From: Sulfitobacter albidus
GTDB lineage: Bacteria; Pseudomonadota; Alphaproteobacteria; Rhodobacterales; Rhodobacteraceae
Assembly (NCBI RefSeq): GCF_018200035.1
Contig: NZ_CP073581.1
Span: 1,732,501 to 1,796,500 of the forward strand
Direction of reading: 5' to 3'
DNA length: 64,000 bases
Positions within the stretch are counted from its first letter, which is position 1. Each line of letters starts with the position of its first letter. The notes beneath the pieces are model-generated. The model had not been told where the DNA came from and made no database searches. It saw nothing but the letters and a program-made list of their open reading frames with translations. The translations under genes were made by a program, and so were the position numbers. Below, piece by piece: positions 18,158-29,777 of this stretch.

Positions 18158-18831
18158 CAGTCCGGCGCCCCGATCAGATCGCGCACAAGCGCGGGCAGAT
18201 CCGCGTAGTCGGCCAGCAACGCCTCAGGCTCCAGCGCCGCCATATCCTCGCCCGAGGGGCCGAAGGTGACCAGTACCGACGGCACGCCTGCGCGGCGGGA
18301 CGTGTTGCGGTCGGTGTCGCTGTCGCCGACCAGCAGGCAGGCTTCCGGGTCGCCGCCCGCGCGGCGCACTGTCTCGCGCAGGTGCTCGGGGTCGGGCTTG
18401 CGCACGTCAAGGCTGTCGGCGCCCAGCATCGCGTCAAACGCGTCGAGCACGCCCAGCCGCGTCAGTAGCTCGCGCGCCAGCCCTTCGGGTTTGTTGGTGC
18501 AGATCGCCACGGCATAGCCCGCCCCCTTGAGCGCCTGCACCGCCGCCATGGCGCCGTCGTAGAGCACCGTGTGACGGTCGATGTCGCGGGCGTAGTGCGC
18601 CAACAGCTTGGGGTACATCGCGTCGATTTCGGCATCGTCCTCGGCGCGCTCCAGCCGCGCCATGCCCAGCCGCAGCATCGCCCGCCCGCCGCGCAGGGCC
18701 GTGCCCGCGTCGCCCCCCGGATCTAGAAGGGCGCCGTGGCCCGCCTCGATAAAGCACGCATTTGCGGCGGCGATCAGATCGCCGCTGGTGTCGGCCAGCG
18801 TGCCGTCGAGATCAAAGACTACCGTTTTCAT
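18157..18831 (-). CDS. HAD-superfamily phosphatase, phosphoglycolate phosphatase-like
   Basis: This is a 224-residue HAD hydrolase. The nucleophile motif FDLDGTLADT has D7 and D9; later motifs are CTNKPEGLARELLTRLG and KPDPEHL, followed by LVGDSDTDRNTSRRAG. The order and length fit phosphoglycolate phosphatase (Gph), which removes 2-phosphoglycolate from DNA repair or oxygenase reactions. The exact substrate cannot be proven from motifs. It starts at the ATG at 18831; the frame reaching 18987 is an upstream extension without family character. Divergent from glmU. Confidence 0.82.
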   Translation of the reverse strand: MKTVVFDLDGTLADTSGDLIAAANACFIEAGHGALLDPGGDAGTALRGGRAMLRLGMARLERAEDDAEIDAMYPKLLAHYARDIDRHTVLYDGAMAAVQALKGAGYAVAICTNKPEGLARELLTRLGVLDAFDAMLGADSLDVRKPDPEHLRETVRRAGGDPEACLLVGDSDTDRNTSRRAGVPSVLVTFGPSGEDMAALEPEALLADYADLPALVRDLIGAPD

Positions 18832-18977
18832 GCCCGCCCCTTGTGCCATTTCCCGCGCAGCTTTGCGCAAACATGTTGCAACCCGCAACCCGAATTGATC
18901 CCGCGCGGGCCGGGGCGCCCTTGTGTCACGCCCGCCTTGCTTTAAACATGCCGAAAAACAAGACGAGCGGTGGACAC

Positions 18978-20330
18978 ATGACGACAAGCCTTATCATTCT
19001 GGCGGCGGGCAAGGGCACGCGGATGAATTCCGAGCTGCCCAAGGTGCTGCACCCGATCGCGGGTGAGCCGATGCTGATCCACGCCATCACCGCCGGGGAG
19101 ACGCTGGACCCCGCCCGCACGGTCGTCGTCGCGGGCCACGGCGCCGAGGCCGTCACTGCCGCCGTGCACGCCCATGACGCGACCGCAAAAGTCGTCGTGC
19201 AGGAGGAACAGCTGGGCACAGCGCACGCGGTCGCACAGGCGCGCGCGGCGCTTGAGGGTGTGGGCGGTACGGCGATCGTGCTTTACGGCGACACACCCTT
19301 TGTCAGCGCCGAGACGCTCGCACGGCTCACGCAGGCCGCGCGCGATCACGACGTGGCCGTTCTGGGGTTCGAGGCTGCCGATCCCGGCCGCTACGGCCGT
19401 CTGGTGATGGCGGGCGATACACTGGAGCGGATCGTCGAATACAAGGACGCCACCGAGGCCGAGCGCGCCATTACCCTGTGCAACAGCGGCGTGATCGCCT
19501 GCGACGCGGCGCTGCTGTTCGATCTGATCGACGCGGTAGGCAACGACAATGCCTCCGGTGAATACTACCTCACGGATATCATCGGGCTGGCCCGCGCGCG
19601 CGGGCTCACCGCCACCGCCGTCACCTGCGACGAGGCCGAGACGCTCGGCGTGAACTCCCGCGCGCAACTGGCCGAGGCCGAGGCCGCCTTTCAGGCCCGC
19701 GCCCGCGCCGCCCTGCTGGAGGACGGCGTGACCCTGCAAGCGCCCGATACGGTGTTTCTGGCCCGCGACACGGTCATCGGGCGCGATGCCCATGTCGAGC
19801 CGCATGTGGTCTTTGGCCCCGGCGTGACGGTTGAATCCGGTGCCACGATCCGCGCGTTCAGCCATCTTGAGGGCTGCCACGTCAGCCGCGGCGCCACCGT
19901 CGGCCCCTACGCCCGCCTGCGCCCCGGCGCGGAACTGGCCGAGAACACCCGCGTCGGCAACTTTGTCGAGATCAAGAATGCCACCGTCGCCGAGGGCGCC
20001 AAGGTCAATCACCTGAGCTATATCGGCGATGCCTTTGTGGGTGCGCGCGCCAATATCGGGGCGGGCACGATCACCTGCAACTACGACGGGGTGATGAAAC
20101 ACCACACCCACATAGGCGCGGATGCCTTTATCGGGTCGAACACGATGCTCGTGGCCCCGGTGCACGTGGGTGCCGGCGCGATGACCGGTTCGGGCTCGGT
20201 CATCACTTCGGACGTCGAGGATGACGCGCTGGCGCTGGCCCGGGCGCCACAGGTGGAAAAACCGGGCATGGCCCGCAAACTGATGGATATGCTGCGCGCC
20301 AAGAAAGCCCGCAGCCAGAGGAGCAGCTGA
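18978..20330 (+). CDS. glmU: Bifunctional GlmU (GlcNAc-1-P uridyltransferase / GlcN-1-P acetyltransferase)
   Basis: GlmU makes UDP-GlcNAc for peptidoglycan and lipid A in the cytoplasm. The 450-residue protein has the nucleotidyltransferase motif LAAGKGTRM (residues 8-16) and LPKVLHPIAG. The left-handed beta-helix acetyltransferase domain runs from about 245, with GPYARLRPGAEL, VGNFVEIKNA and GAGTITCNYDG. Length is normal. The start at 18978 is chosen because upstream sequence is not conserved in type. glmS follows one base later, an arrangement that puts the first and last steps of the pathway in one transcript. Confidence 0.96.
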   Translation: MTTSLIILAAGKGTRMNSELPKVLHPIAGEPMLIHAITAGETLDPARTVVVAGHGAEAVTAAVHAHDATAKVVVQEEQLGTAHAVAQARAALEGVGGTAIVLYGDTPFVSAETLARLTQAARDHDVAVLGFEAADPGRYGRLVMAGDTLERIVEYKDATEAERAITLCNSGVIACDAALLFDLIDAVGNDNASGEYYLTDIIGLARARGLTATAVTCDEAETLGVNSRAQLAEAEAAFQARARAALLEDGVTLQAPDTVFLARDTVIGRDAHVEPHVVFGPGVTVESGATIRAFSHLEGCHVSRGATVGPYARLRPGAELAENTRVGNFVEIKNATVAEGAKVNHLSYIGDAFVGARANIGAGTITCNYDGVMKHHTHIGADAFIGSNTMLVAPVHVGAGAMTGSGSVITSDVEDDALALARAPQVEKPGMARKLMDMLRAKKARSQRSS

Positions 20331-20331
20331 T

Positions 20332-22151
<1,820 letters not shown>

Positions 22152-22152
<1 letters not shown>

Positions 22153-22703
22153 TGGCCACGCAATTTGACGCCATCGCCCCCGCGCACCAAAAGTTCATCG
22201 AGGCGCAGCACCTGTTCTTCTGCGCCACCGCGGCGCAGGACGGGCGCGTGAATCTGTCGCCCAAGGGGATGGACAGCCTGCGCGTGATGGGCCCCAACCG
22301 CATCGTCTGGCGCAACCTCACCGGATCGGGCAACGAGACGGCGGCGCATCTGGCAAAGGTCAACCGGATCACCCTGATGTGGTGCGGGTTCGAGGCGCAG
22401 CCGATGATCATGCGCGCCTACGGCAGCGCGCGCACCCTGCACGCGGATCACGCGGAATTTGCCGCGCTCGACGCGATGTTCCCGCCCTCCCCCGGCGCGC
22501 GGCAGATCTACGATGTGGCCGTGGACATGCTGCAAACCAGCTGCGGCTACGCCGTACCGATGTTTGAGCACGTCAAGGAACGCCCGATCCTGCGCGACTG
22601 GGCCGAGGCGAAAGGCCCGGACGGCATCGCCACCTATTGGACCGAGCGCAACCAGACCTCCATCGACGGGATGCCCACCGGCACGCCGACCCGCGATGCA
22701 TGA
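22152..22703 (+). CDS. Pyridoxamine 5'-phosphate oxidase-family protein
   Basis: This 183-residue FMN-binding split-barrel protein begins at the ATG sharing the last base of the glmS stop. RVNLSPKGMDSLRVMGPNRIVWRN and GSGNETAAHLAKVNRITLMWCGFE match the family in which an FMN-binding barrel is formed by two chains. Substrate unknown; this subtype is often found alone. It is co-transcribed with glmS by position and overlaps the next gene by four bases (ATGA). The frame upstream of 22152 is a glmS shadow. Confidence 0.86.
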
Positions 22704-23376
22704 GCCGTTCCTCGCAGCACTCGAAGCGCTGGCCGATCCGGCGCGCGCCGAGGGTATGCGCGCCTATCACAAGGCCGACCGCCCCTATCTGGGCCTGCGC
22801 AATCCGCAGATCGACGAGCTGACCCGGGAATGGCGCGCGCAGCTGGACCTGCCGCAGCGTGTGGCGCTGGCGGATGCCCTCTGGCAAACCGACATCTACG
22901 AGGCGCGGCTGGCGGCGGCCAAGCTGCTGACGCAGGCGCGTCTGCGCCCCGATGATGCCGGCGCGTGGCGGTTGATCGCCTCCTGGACCCCGGATTTTGA
23001 CAGCTGGGCCATCGCCGATCACGCCTGCATGGCCGGGCAAAAACGTCTGGTGGCCGATCCCGCGCGTCTGGATGAGGTCGAGGCTTGGACGCAGTCGGAT
23101 CACCTGTGGACCCGGCGTGCGGCGCTGGTCATCACCCTGCCCTGGACCAAACAGAACCACCCCAAACCGGCGGAGATCGCCGCGCGCGACCGTATCCTCG
23201 GCTGGGCCGCAGGCTATGTCCCCGATCACCAGTGGTTCATCCAGAAGGCCATCGCATGGTGGCTGCGCGAGCTGTCCAAACACGACGCCGACCGCGTGCG
23301 CGCCTTCGTCGACACCCATGGCGGTGCGATGAAACCCTTTGCCGCGAAAGAGGCGATGCGCCATCTGCGCGACTAG
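22700..23376 (+). CDS. DNA alkylation repair protein (AlkD-like HEAT-repeat glycosylase)
   Basis: This is a 225-residue all-helical protein of the AlkD family, which removes bulky cationic alkyl bases such as 3-methyladenine or 7-methylguanine. RNPQIDELTREW, WQTDIYEARLAAAKLL, SWTPDFDSWAIADH, LWTRRAALVITLPW and FIQKAIAWWLRELSKHD follow the HEAT-repeat pattern. The tryptophan and aspartate residues that hold the flipped base are likely among the W and D of SWTPDFDSWAI and the arginines of LWTRRAA. Start ATG overlaps the preceding stop. It is the last gene of the rightward glmU cluster. Confidence 0.85.
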
Positions 23377-23420
23377 CCCGTGCGCCCGGACGGGAAGAAC
23401 CTCCAACGCGACGTCGTGCG

Positions 23421-23954
23421 CTAGCCCTCCAGCGTGACCTCGACCTCAGTCAGATCGGTCAGCGACGCCTCGATCAGCCGCATCGCGGGCAGCGACATCC
23501 GGCTGCCGCCCGTCGCAGGCCCATCAATCGGGATCAGCGTCACGGCAGAGGATTTGCCGTTGGCCTTGTTGGTCACACGGCCCTTTGTCTCGGTCTTGAC
23601 CAGTGGGGTTTTCAGCCAGAAACCCGGCTCCGTCGGGCTGCCAAGGCTTGCGACCGTGGTGCCCAGCAGTTTTGACGTCTCCTCGGGCGCCGCAGGCGCT
23701 GCCGCCGCCGCGCGCTGCGCCGCACTCGTGGTATCAAGCGCCTCTTGCGTCTTGGCGGCCGGTGGCGGCGGCGGGGCCGCGGTCAGCTCCGGGTCCGGGG
23801 CGACCTCGGCCACCTCTTGGGCACTTACCTCCGCCTCGGGCGGCGGTGCGGTCACGGTATCTTCGGGCTGGAACAGGCCGATATTGCCACAGGCCGACAG
23901 CAACAGCGCCATGCCCATCACCGGAACGGTCGGGGAAATCATAAAACGAGTCAT
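23421..23954 (-). CDS. Putative lipoprotein of unknown function
   Basis: This 177-residue protein has a lipoprotein signal ending in LLLSAC, with C22 as the likely acylated residue. A Pro/Ala-rich linker (about 36-100) follows, then a C-terminal domain with GTTVASLGSPTEPGFWLKTP and LIPIDGPATGGSRMSLPAMRL. This C-terminal block is a conserved pattern in Rhodobacteraceae, where it is sometimes labelled misleadingly as a sugar-acid enzyme. I see no catalytic motif. The ATG at 23954 gives the best signal peptide. It is convergent with the AlkD-like gene and divergent from moaA. Confidence 0.7.
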   Translation of the reverse strand: MTRFMISPTVPVMGMALLLSACGNIGLFQPEDTVTAPPPEAEVSAQEVAEVAPDPELTAAPPPPPAAKTQEALDTTSAAQRAAAAAPAAPEETSKLLGTTVASLGSPTEPGFWLKTPLVKTETKGRVTNKANGKSSAVTLIPIDGPATGGSRMSLPAMRLIEASLTDLTEVEVTLEG

Positions 23955-24042
23955 GCGGTGTAGCCTACTCTGCCCCTCAAGTCGCATCAATGACCCTTAA
24001 ATCGTGCTTGCTCCGGTTTTCGCCGGGGTCTACCACTGAGAC

Positions 24043-25050
24043 ATGAAAACCCCCCTGATCGATCCCTTCGCCCGCGCGATCACGTACCTGCGCGTCTCCG
24101 TCACGGACCGCTGCGATTTCCGCTGCGTCTATTGCATGTCCGAGAACATGACCTTCCTGCCCAAGCGCGAATTGCTGACGCTGGAAGAGCTGGACCGTAT
24201 GTGCTCAACCTTCATCGGGCTGGGCGTGGAAAAGCTGCGCATCACCGGCGGGGAGCCGCTGGTCCGTCGCGGGATCATGCAGTTTTTCGAGGGGATGAGC
24301 CGCCATCTGGACGCAGGCACGCTCAAGGAGCTGACGCTGACCACGAACGGCAGCCAGCTGGAGAAATACGCAAGCCAGCTCTATGCCGCAGGCGTGCGGC
24401 GGGTGAACGTGTCACTCGACACGCTGGACGAGGCGAAATTTGCGCAAGTCACCCGCTGGGGCCGCCTACCGCAGGTCCTGCGCGGGATTGACGCGGCGCA
24501 GGCGGCGGGGTTGCGGGTGAAACTCAACGCGGTGGCGCTCAAGGGTTTTAACGAACCCGAACTGCCCGCCATCACCGAATGGTGCGCCGCGCGTGACGTC
24601 GATCTGACGTGGATCGAGGTCATGCCGATGGGCGACATCGGCAACGAGGATCGGCTCGATCAATACTGGTCGCTCAAGGACGTGCGCGCGCAATACGCGC
24701 AGCACTACACCGTGACCGATCTGGCGGAGCGTACCGGTGGCCCCGCGCGCTACGTGCGGCTTGAAGAGACGGGGCAAAGGATCGGCTTCATCACCCCGCT
24801 GAGCCATAATTTCTGCGAAAGCTGCAACCGCGTGCGCCTCACCTGCACCGGAGAGATCTACCTGTGCCTCGGTCAGGAGGACAGCGCCGATCTGCGCGCC
24901 CCGCTGCGCGCGCATCCCGATGACGACGGCCCGCTGGAGGACGCCATTCGCGCGGCCATCAACCTCAAGCCGCGCGGCCATGATTTCGACTATTCCCGCC
25001 AGACCCCCGGCGGCCAGATGCCCCGCCACATGAGCCACACCGGCGGCTGA
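24043..25050 (+). CDS. moaA: GTP 3',8-cyclase (MoaA)
   Basis: MoaA is a radical SAM enzyme that starts molybdenum cofactor synthesis by converting GTP to a cyclic intermediate, with MoaC. The N-terminal 4Fe-4S ligands are C24, C28 and C31 (CDFRCVYC). The second cluster ligands lie in [19 protein letters not shown], and the conserved C-terminal Gly-Gly is present (HTGG). Length is normal (335 aa). It is the first gene of a rightward run with waaA. No other moa gene lies in the window. Confidence 0.95.
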   Translation: MKTPLIDPFARAITYLRVSVTDRCDFRCVYCMSENMTFLPKRELLTLEELDRMCSTFIGLGVEKLRITGGEPLVRRGIMQFFEGMSRHLDAGTLKELTLTTNGSQLEKYASQLYAAGVRRVNVSLDTLDEAKFAQVTRWGRLPQVLRGIDAAQAAGLRVKLNAVALKGFNEPELPAITEWCAARDVDLTWIEVMPMGDIGNEDRLDQYWSLKDVRAQYAQHYTVTDLAERTGGPARYVRLEETGQRIGFITPLSHNFCESCNRVRLTCTGEIYLCLGQEDSADLRAPLRAHPDDDGPLEDAIRAAINLKPRGHDFDYSRQTPGGQMPRHMSHTGG

Positions 25051-25054
25051 GGCC

Positions 25055-26338
25055 ATGCGCACACCGCTCGCCTATCGCGCCTACGTCGGGCTGACCGCCC
25101 TTGCCGTGCCCTTTGCCGCGTGGGTCGTCACGCGCAAGCTGCGCCGCGCGGGCCTGCCCACCCACCGCGCGCACGAACCGCTGGGCCACGCGACCGTGCC
25201 GCGCGAGGATGGGCCACTCATCTGGTTTCATGCGGCGTCGGTCGGGGAAAGCCTGTCCGTGCTCGCGCTCATCACCCGCATGGGCGTGGCCTTGCCCGCC
25301 GCGCATTTCCTCATCACCTCCGGCACGCCCACCTCGGCCAAACTGATCGCGCAGCGCATGCCGTCGCGCTGTGTGCACCAATTCGCGCCGATCGACGCGC
25401 CCGGACCGCTCAAACGCTTCCTCAAACACTGGCGCCCCGACGCGGCGCTATTCGTCGAATCCGAGATGTGGCCGCAGATGCTGCGCCGCACCCGCGCGCG
25501 CGGGGCGCGCATGGCGCTGGTCAACGCGCGCCTGTCGGAGCGGTCGGTTGCCGCCTGGGCCAAACGCCCCCGGCTCGCCGCCTATATCCTTGACGTGTTC
25601 GATCTGATCCTGACGCAGAACGACGCCATGGCGCAGGCGATGGTGCGGATGCACGCGCCGGTGCCGCGTGTCGCGCGGGGCCAAAACCTCAAGGGGTTCG
25701 CAGGCCCCCTGCCCACCGACGCGGACACGCAGTTCGAGGCACGCGCGGCCCTTGGCGCGCGGCCCATCTGGGTCGCCGCCTCCACCCATCCCGGTGAGGA
25801 GGAGATCGTGCTGGCCGCCCACCAGCGCCTGCGCGCAACCTACCCCGACGCCCATCTGATCCTCGTGCCCCGCCACCCCGAGCGCGGGCAGGAGGTGGTG
25901 CAACGCATCGCCGACACCTGCCTGCCCTTCACCCGCCGCACCCGCGGCGAGGCACCCGGCGGCGCGGTCTATCTGGCCGATACGCTGGGGGAGCTGGGCG
26001 ATTGGTTTGCGCTGACGGAGACGGTGTTTCTGGGCGGCTCGCTCAAACCCATCGGCGGGCACAACCCTTTCGAAGTCGCGCAATCCGGCGCCACGGTGCT
26101 GTCTGGCAACCACGTGAGCGCATTCGCCGAAACCTACGCCGCGATGGAGGCGGCGGGCGCCGCGCGGCTTGTCAGCGGGGCCGAAGATCTGGCCACGCGT
26201 ATCGCCGCCCTCTGGGCCGATGATGCGGCCCGTGCGCGGGCCGTCGCGGCGGCCAAGGGATTTGCCGAAGCCGAGACCGGCAAGCTCGACACCATCGCCG
26301 CGCGGCTCATCAAGGTATTGGAGCTGGACCGTGACTGA
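25055..26338 (+). CDS. waaA: 3-deoxy-D-manno-octulosonic acid (Kdo) transferase
   Basis: WaaA adds Kdo to lipid A precursor at the inner membrane. The 427-residue protein has an N-terminal membrane anchor and two GT-B domains. Motifs visible are HAASVGESLSV, FVESEMWPQ (acidic residues of the N domain), FPRH-like LVPRHPERG, and GGSLKPIGGHNPFEVAQ in the C domain. It begins four bases after moaA and overlaps the downstream glycosyltransferase by eight bases, so both LPS genes are coupled. The start gives a normal length. Confidence 0.93.
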   Translation: MRTPLAYRAYVGLTALAVPFAAWVVTRKLRRAGLPTHRAHEPLGHATVPREDGPLIWFHAASVGESLSVLALITRMGVALPAAHFLITSGTPTSAKLIAQRMPSRCVHQFAPIDAPGPLKRFLKHWRPDAALFVESEMWPQMLRRTRARGARMALVNARLSERSVAAWAKRPRLAAYILDVFDLILTQNDAMAQAMVRMHAPVPRVARGQNLKGFAGPLPTDADTQFEARAALGARPIWVAASTHPGEEEIVLAAHQRLRATYPDAHLILVPRHPERGQEVVQRIADTCLPFTRRTRGEAPGGAVYLADTLGELGDWFALTETVFLGGSLKPIGGHNPFEVAQSGATVLSGNHVSAFAETYAAMEAAGAARLVSGAEDLATRIAALWADDAARARAVAAAKGFAEAETGKLDTIAARLIKVLELDRD

Positions 26339-27371
26339 CCCCGCCCGGATCGAGGTGATCGCCCCCAACTTCAAACGCCGCCTGTCGGGGGTAACGGCCA
26401 CCGTGGTGCGGCTGGTGCCGGTGCAAGCGCGTGAGATCGGGATCGTCGCCACCGGCCCGGTGATCCCGCCGCATGTGCCGCAAATCCCGCTGCGCGCGCT
26501 CTTGACCCTGCCGCGCCGGACCCCTCGCGTCTGGCACGCCCGGCGCAACGTCGAGATGATCGGCGGTCTGGCGCTGAAACACCTGCTGCGCAAGGATCTG
26601 CGGCTGATTTTCACCTCCGCGTCGCAACGCAAGCAGACGGGCCTGACCCGCTGGCTCATCCGGCGGATGCAGGCGGTCGTCGCCACCTCGGACAAGACCG
26701 CCGCCTATCTTGACGTGCCTGCCACGGTCATCCTGCACGGCATCGACACAGACGGATTTACCCCCGCGCCCGACCGCGCCGCCCTACGCGCCCGTATGGG
26801 CGTGCCTGTGGAGGGCCCGCTGATTGGCTGCTACGGGCGCATCCGCGCGCAGAAAGGCACAGATGCCTATGTCGACGCGATGATCGCCGCCCTGCCCGGT
26901 CATCCGGGCGCCACCGCACTGGTGATGGGCCGCGCCGTCGACAAGGACCGCGCGTTCCTTGGGGATCTCAAGGCGCGCGTGGCCCAAGCGGGGCTGAGTG
27001 ACCGCATCCTGTTCAAGCCCGAAGTGCCCACCGAAGCGATGGCCGATTGGTACGCCGCCCTTGATCTTTATGTCGCGCCGCAGCGCTGGGAGGGCTTTGG
27101 CCTCACCCCGATCGAGGCCATGGCCACCGGCTGCCCCGTGGTCGCCACGCGCGTCGGCGCGTTCGATCAGATCGTGACCGAAGACACCGGCCTGCTGGTC
27201 CCGCCGGGCGACATCCCTGCGCTGACCAACGCTATCGGCGACGCGCTCAGCGACAAACCCCGTCTCACCGCTTGGCGCACCGCAGCCCGCGACCGGGCGC
27301 TCACCGATTTCTCGATTGAACGCGAGGCGCGCGCGCTGATCACCCTCTACCGGGAGCTTCTCAGCCGATAG
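26331..27371 (+). CDS. GT4-family glycosyltransferase, probably LPS core (LpcC-like)
   Basis: This is a 346-residue GT-B glycosyltransferase of family GT4. The nucleotide-sugar site EGFGLTPIEAMATGCPVVAT is at about 260-280, preceded by HGIDTDGFTPAP and GCYGRIRAQKGTD. Its position directly behind waaA suggests it extends the Kdo core, as LpcC-type mannosyltransferases do in rhizobia. The GTG at 26331 overlaps the waaA stop and is chosen because the frame upstream of it is a waaA shadow. Its 3' end overlaps the convergent amidohydrolase stop by 11 bases. Confidence 0.82.
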   Translation: MTDPARIEVIAPNFKRRLSGVTATVVRLVPVQAREIGIVATGPVIPPHVPQIPLRALLTLPRRTPRVWHARRNVEMIGGLALKHLLRKDLRLIFTSASQRKQTGLTRWLIRRMQAVVATSDKTAAYLDVPATVILHGIDTDGFTPAPDRAALRARMGVPVEGPLIGCYGRIRAQKGTDAYVDAMIAALPGHPGATALVMGRAVDKDRAFLGDLKARVAQAGLSDRILFKPEVPTEAMADWYAALDLYVAPQRWEGFGLTPIEAMATGCPVVATRVGAFDQIVTEDTGLLVPPGDIPALTNAIGDALSDKPRLTAWRTAARDRALTDFSIEREARALITLYRELLSR

Positions 27372-28524
27372 GCATGCGCTGCTCGGCGATGCCCGCCCAC
27401 CAGCTGCACCCCGCCGGGATCGCCTCATCGTTGAAGTTATAGAGCGGGTGGTGCACATTCGCCGTGTCGCCGTTGCCCACCAGAATATAAGCGCCCGGCC
27501 GCGCTTCGAGCATAAAGGCGAAATCCTCTCCGCCCATGACCAGCGGCGCCTCGGCGCAGTCCCCCGCCACGCTGCGCGCCACATCGGCGGCGAATTCCGT
27601 CTGCTCGGGGTGGTTGACCATGGGCGGATAGTTGCGCTCGTACGCAACCTTGGCCGTGGCGCCCATGGCGCTGGCGATACCGGTGCAGATCTCATTCACC
27701 CGCTTGTCGGCCAGATCGCGCAGTTCGGTCGTCATGGTGCGCACGGTGCCCTTCAGATTTACCCGCTGCGGGATCACGTTATAGGCGTTCGACGACGTCT
27801 CGAACGAGGTGATCGAGACCACGATATCGCCAATCGGATCGGCATTGCGCGACACGATGGTCTGCAGCGCCAGCACGATCTGGCTGGCGATCACCGTAGG
27901 GTCAATCGTCTCATTGGGTTTGGCCGCGTGACCGCCCCGGCCCTCGATCTCGATATCCAAAAGATCCGTCGCGGCAAAGAACGGCCCCGGACGGATCGCA
28001 AAACTGCCCGTGGGCATGCCCGGCCAGTTATGCATGCCGTAGACTTCCTGAATACCCCAACGGTCCATCATGCCATCGTCGCACATGACCTTGCCGCCGC
28101 CGCCGCCCTCTTCGGCGGGCTGAAAGATCACCACGACGGTGCCGTCGAAATTCCGCGTTTCGGCAAGGTATTGCGCCGCCCCCAACAGCATCGCGGTATG
28201 CCCGTCGTGCCCACAGGCGTGCATCGCGCCCTCGGTCTTGGAGGCATACTCAAGCCCCGTCGCCTCCGTCATCGGCAGCGCGTCCATGTCCGCGCGCAGC
28301 CCCACAACCTTGCCGGACCCCGTCTCGCGTCCCTTGATGACGCCCACGACGCCGGTGCGCCCGATGCCCTCGACCACCTCGTCACATCCAAAGGCCCGCA
28401 GCTTTTCGGCGACGGTGGCGGCGGTGCGGTGCACCTCGAACAGGATTTCGGGGTGTTCGTGCAGATCGCGACGCCAGGCGGTGATGTCGGTGTGCAATTC
28501 GGCAAATCGGTTCTTGACGGGCAT
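27361..28524 (-). CDS. M20D-family amidohydrolase (hippurate hydrolase-like), copy 1
   Basis: This is a 387-residue M20D metallopeptidase-type amidohydrolase. Metal-binding and catalytic motifs are visible: GLRADMDALP, MHACGHDGHTAMLLG, FQPAEEGGGGG and GGEDFAFMLE. Such enzymes hydrolyse N-acyl amino acids or aminoacyl amides. It starts at the ATG at 28524; the frame to 28557 adds 11 residues. A second, closely related copy of the same length lies just upstream on the same strand, with about 80 bases between. No signal peptide, so it acts in the cytoplasm. Confidence 0.92.
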   Translation of the reverse strand: MPVKNRFAELHTDITAWRRDLHEHPEILFEVHRTAATVAEKLRAFGCDEVVEGIGRTGVVGVIKGRETGSGKVVGLRADMDALPMTEATGLEYASKTEGAMHACGHDGHTAMLLGAAQYLAETRNFDGTVVVIFQPAEEGGGGGKVMCDDGMMDRWGIQEVYGMHNWPGMPTGSFAIRPGPFFAATDLLDIEIEGRGGHAAKPNETIDPTVIASQIVLALQTIVSRNADPIGDIVVSITSFETSSNAYNVIPQRVNLKGTVRTMTTELRDLADKRVNEICTGIASAMGATAKVAYERNYPPMVNHPEQTEFAADVARSVAGDCAEAPLVMGGEDFAFMLEARPGAYILVGNGDTANVHHPLYNFNDEAIPAGCSWWAGIAEQRMPIG

Positions 28525-28602
28525 GCGGGAGGGCTCCTGTGATTGGTCTGCGCGCACTCTACCCCAGCCTGTAGCCGCGTGCCAGCGGTTGCCGAAAACG
28601 TG

Positions 28603-29766
28603 TCAACCGTCCAGGGGCAGCCGCCGCTCCACCAGTTCGGCGAACCACGAACAGCCCGCCGGAATCGCGTCGTCGTTGAAGTTGTACTGCGGGTGGTGCA
28701 CCATCGGCCCTTCCCCGTTGCCCAGCATGATATAGGCGCCGGGCCGCTCTTGCAGCATGTAGGAGAAGTCCTCCCCGGCCATGATCGGGGGCGTATCGCG
28801 GTCCACACCGGGCGCCACGATCTCTGCCGCATCGGCGGCATGATCGGTATAGCCCTTGTGGTTCACGGTCACCGGATAGCCCCGTTCGTACTCAATCGCG
28901 ACGGTGCAGCCATAGGCAGCGGCGGTATGGGTGACGAGAGCCTCCAGCCGCTCCTGCGCCAGATCGCGCACCCCTGCGTCCAGCGTGCGCACCGTGCCGC
29001 GCAGCAGCACTGTCTGAGGGATCACGTTATGCGCGTCATTGTCCGAGCGGATTACGCAGGTCGACACCACCACCTGTTGCAACGGATCGACGCTGCGGCT
29101 GGCGATGGATTGCAAGGCCACAAGGCAATGCGCGGCGGCCAGATTGGGATCGACGGCGTCATGCGGGGCTGCCGCATGGCCGCCCTTGCCGGTGACGATG
29201 ACGTCGAACTGATCGGCGGCGGCCAGCAGGGCCCCTTCGCGGATCGCAAACTGCCCCACCGGATATTCAGGCGCGTTGTGCAGCCCGTAAACCTCCTCGA
29301 TTCCGAACCGCTCCATCAGCCCTTCGTCGCACATCACGCGGCCGCCGCCGCCGCCCTCCTCGGCGGGCTGAAAGATCAGCACGACCCGGCCAACAAAATT
29401 GCGCGTCTCGGCCAGATACTGCGCCGCTCCCAGCAGCATCGCGGTATGCCCGTCGTGCCCGCAGGCGTGCATCTTGCCGGGATGGGTCGAGGCATAGTCA
29501 AGCCCGGTCGCCTCCGTGATCGGCAGCGCATCCATATCGGCGCGCAGCCCGATGGTGCGCCCCGACCTGCGGCCCTCGATCACGGCGACGATGCCGGTCC
29601 GGGCCATGCCGGTGGTGATATCGGTGATGCCGAACTCCCGCAGCTTGCCCTCGACAAAGGCGCTCGTCTTGGGCAGGTCGAAATCGAGCTCGGGGATGGT
29701 ATGCAGGTGGCGCCGCCAGGCGGTGATATCGGCGTGGCGATCGGCAAAGCTATTCTTGATCGGCAT
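28603..29766 (-). CDS. M20D-family amidohydrolase (hippurate hydrolase-like), copy 2
   Basis: Again 387 residues, collinear with the gene downstream. Shared motifs include GLRADMDALP, MHACGHDGHTAMLLG, FQPAEEGGGGG and AIPAGCSW near the C-terminus. The N-terminal block MPIKNSFADRHADITAWRR parallels MPVKNRFAELHTDITAWRR of copy 1. This is a clear tandem duplication that has diverged, which suggests two substrate ranges. It starts 11 bases after the FAD oxidase stop and is probably co-transcribed with it. Metal ligands are conserved in both copies. Confidence 0.92.
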   Translation of the reverse strand: MPIKNSFADRHADITAWRRHLHTIPELDFDLPKTSAFVEGKLREFGITDITTGMARTGIVAVIEGRRSGRTIGLRADMDALPITEATGLDYASTHPGKMHACGHDGHTAMLLGAAQYLAETRNFVGRVVLIFQPAEEGGGGGRVMCDEGLMERFGIEEVYGLHNAPEYPVGQFAIREGALLAAADQFDVIVTGKGGHAAAPHDAVDPNLAAAHCLVALQSIASRSVDPLQQVVVSTCVIRSDNDAHNVIPQTVLLRGTVRTLDAGVRDLAQERLEALVTHTAAAYGCTVAIEYERGYPVTVNHKGYTDHAADAAEIVAPGVDRDTPPIMAGEDFSYMLQERPGAYIMLGNGEGPMVHHPQYNFNDDAIPAGCSWFAELVERRLPLDG

Positions 29767-29777
29767 AGGTACCCTTG

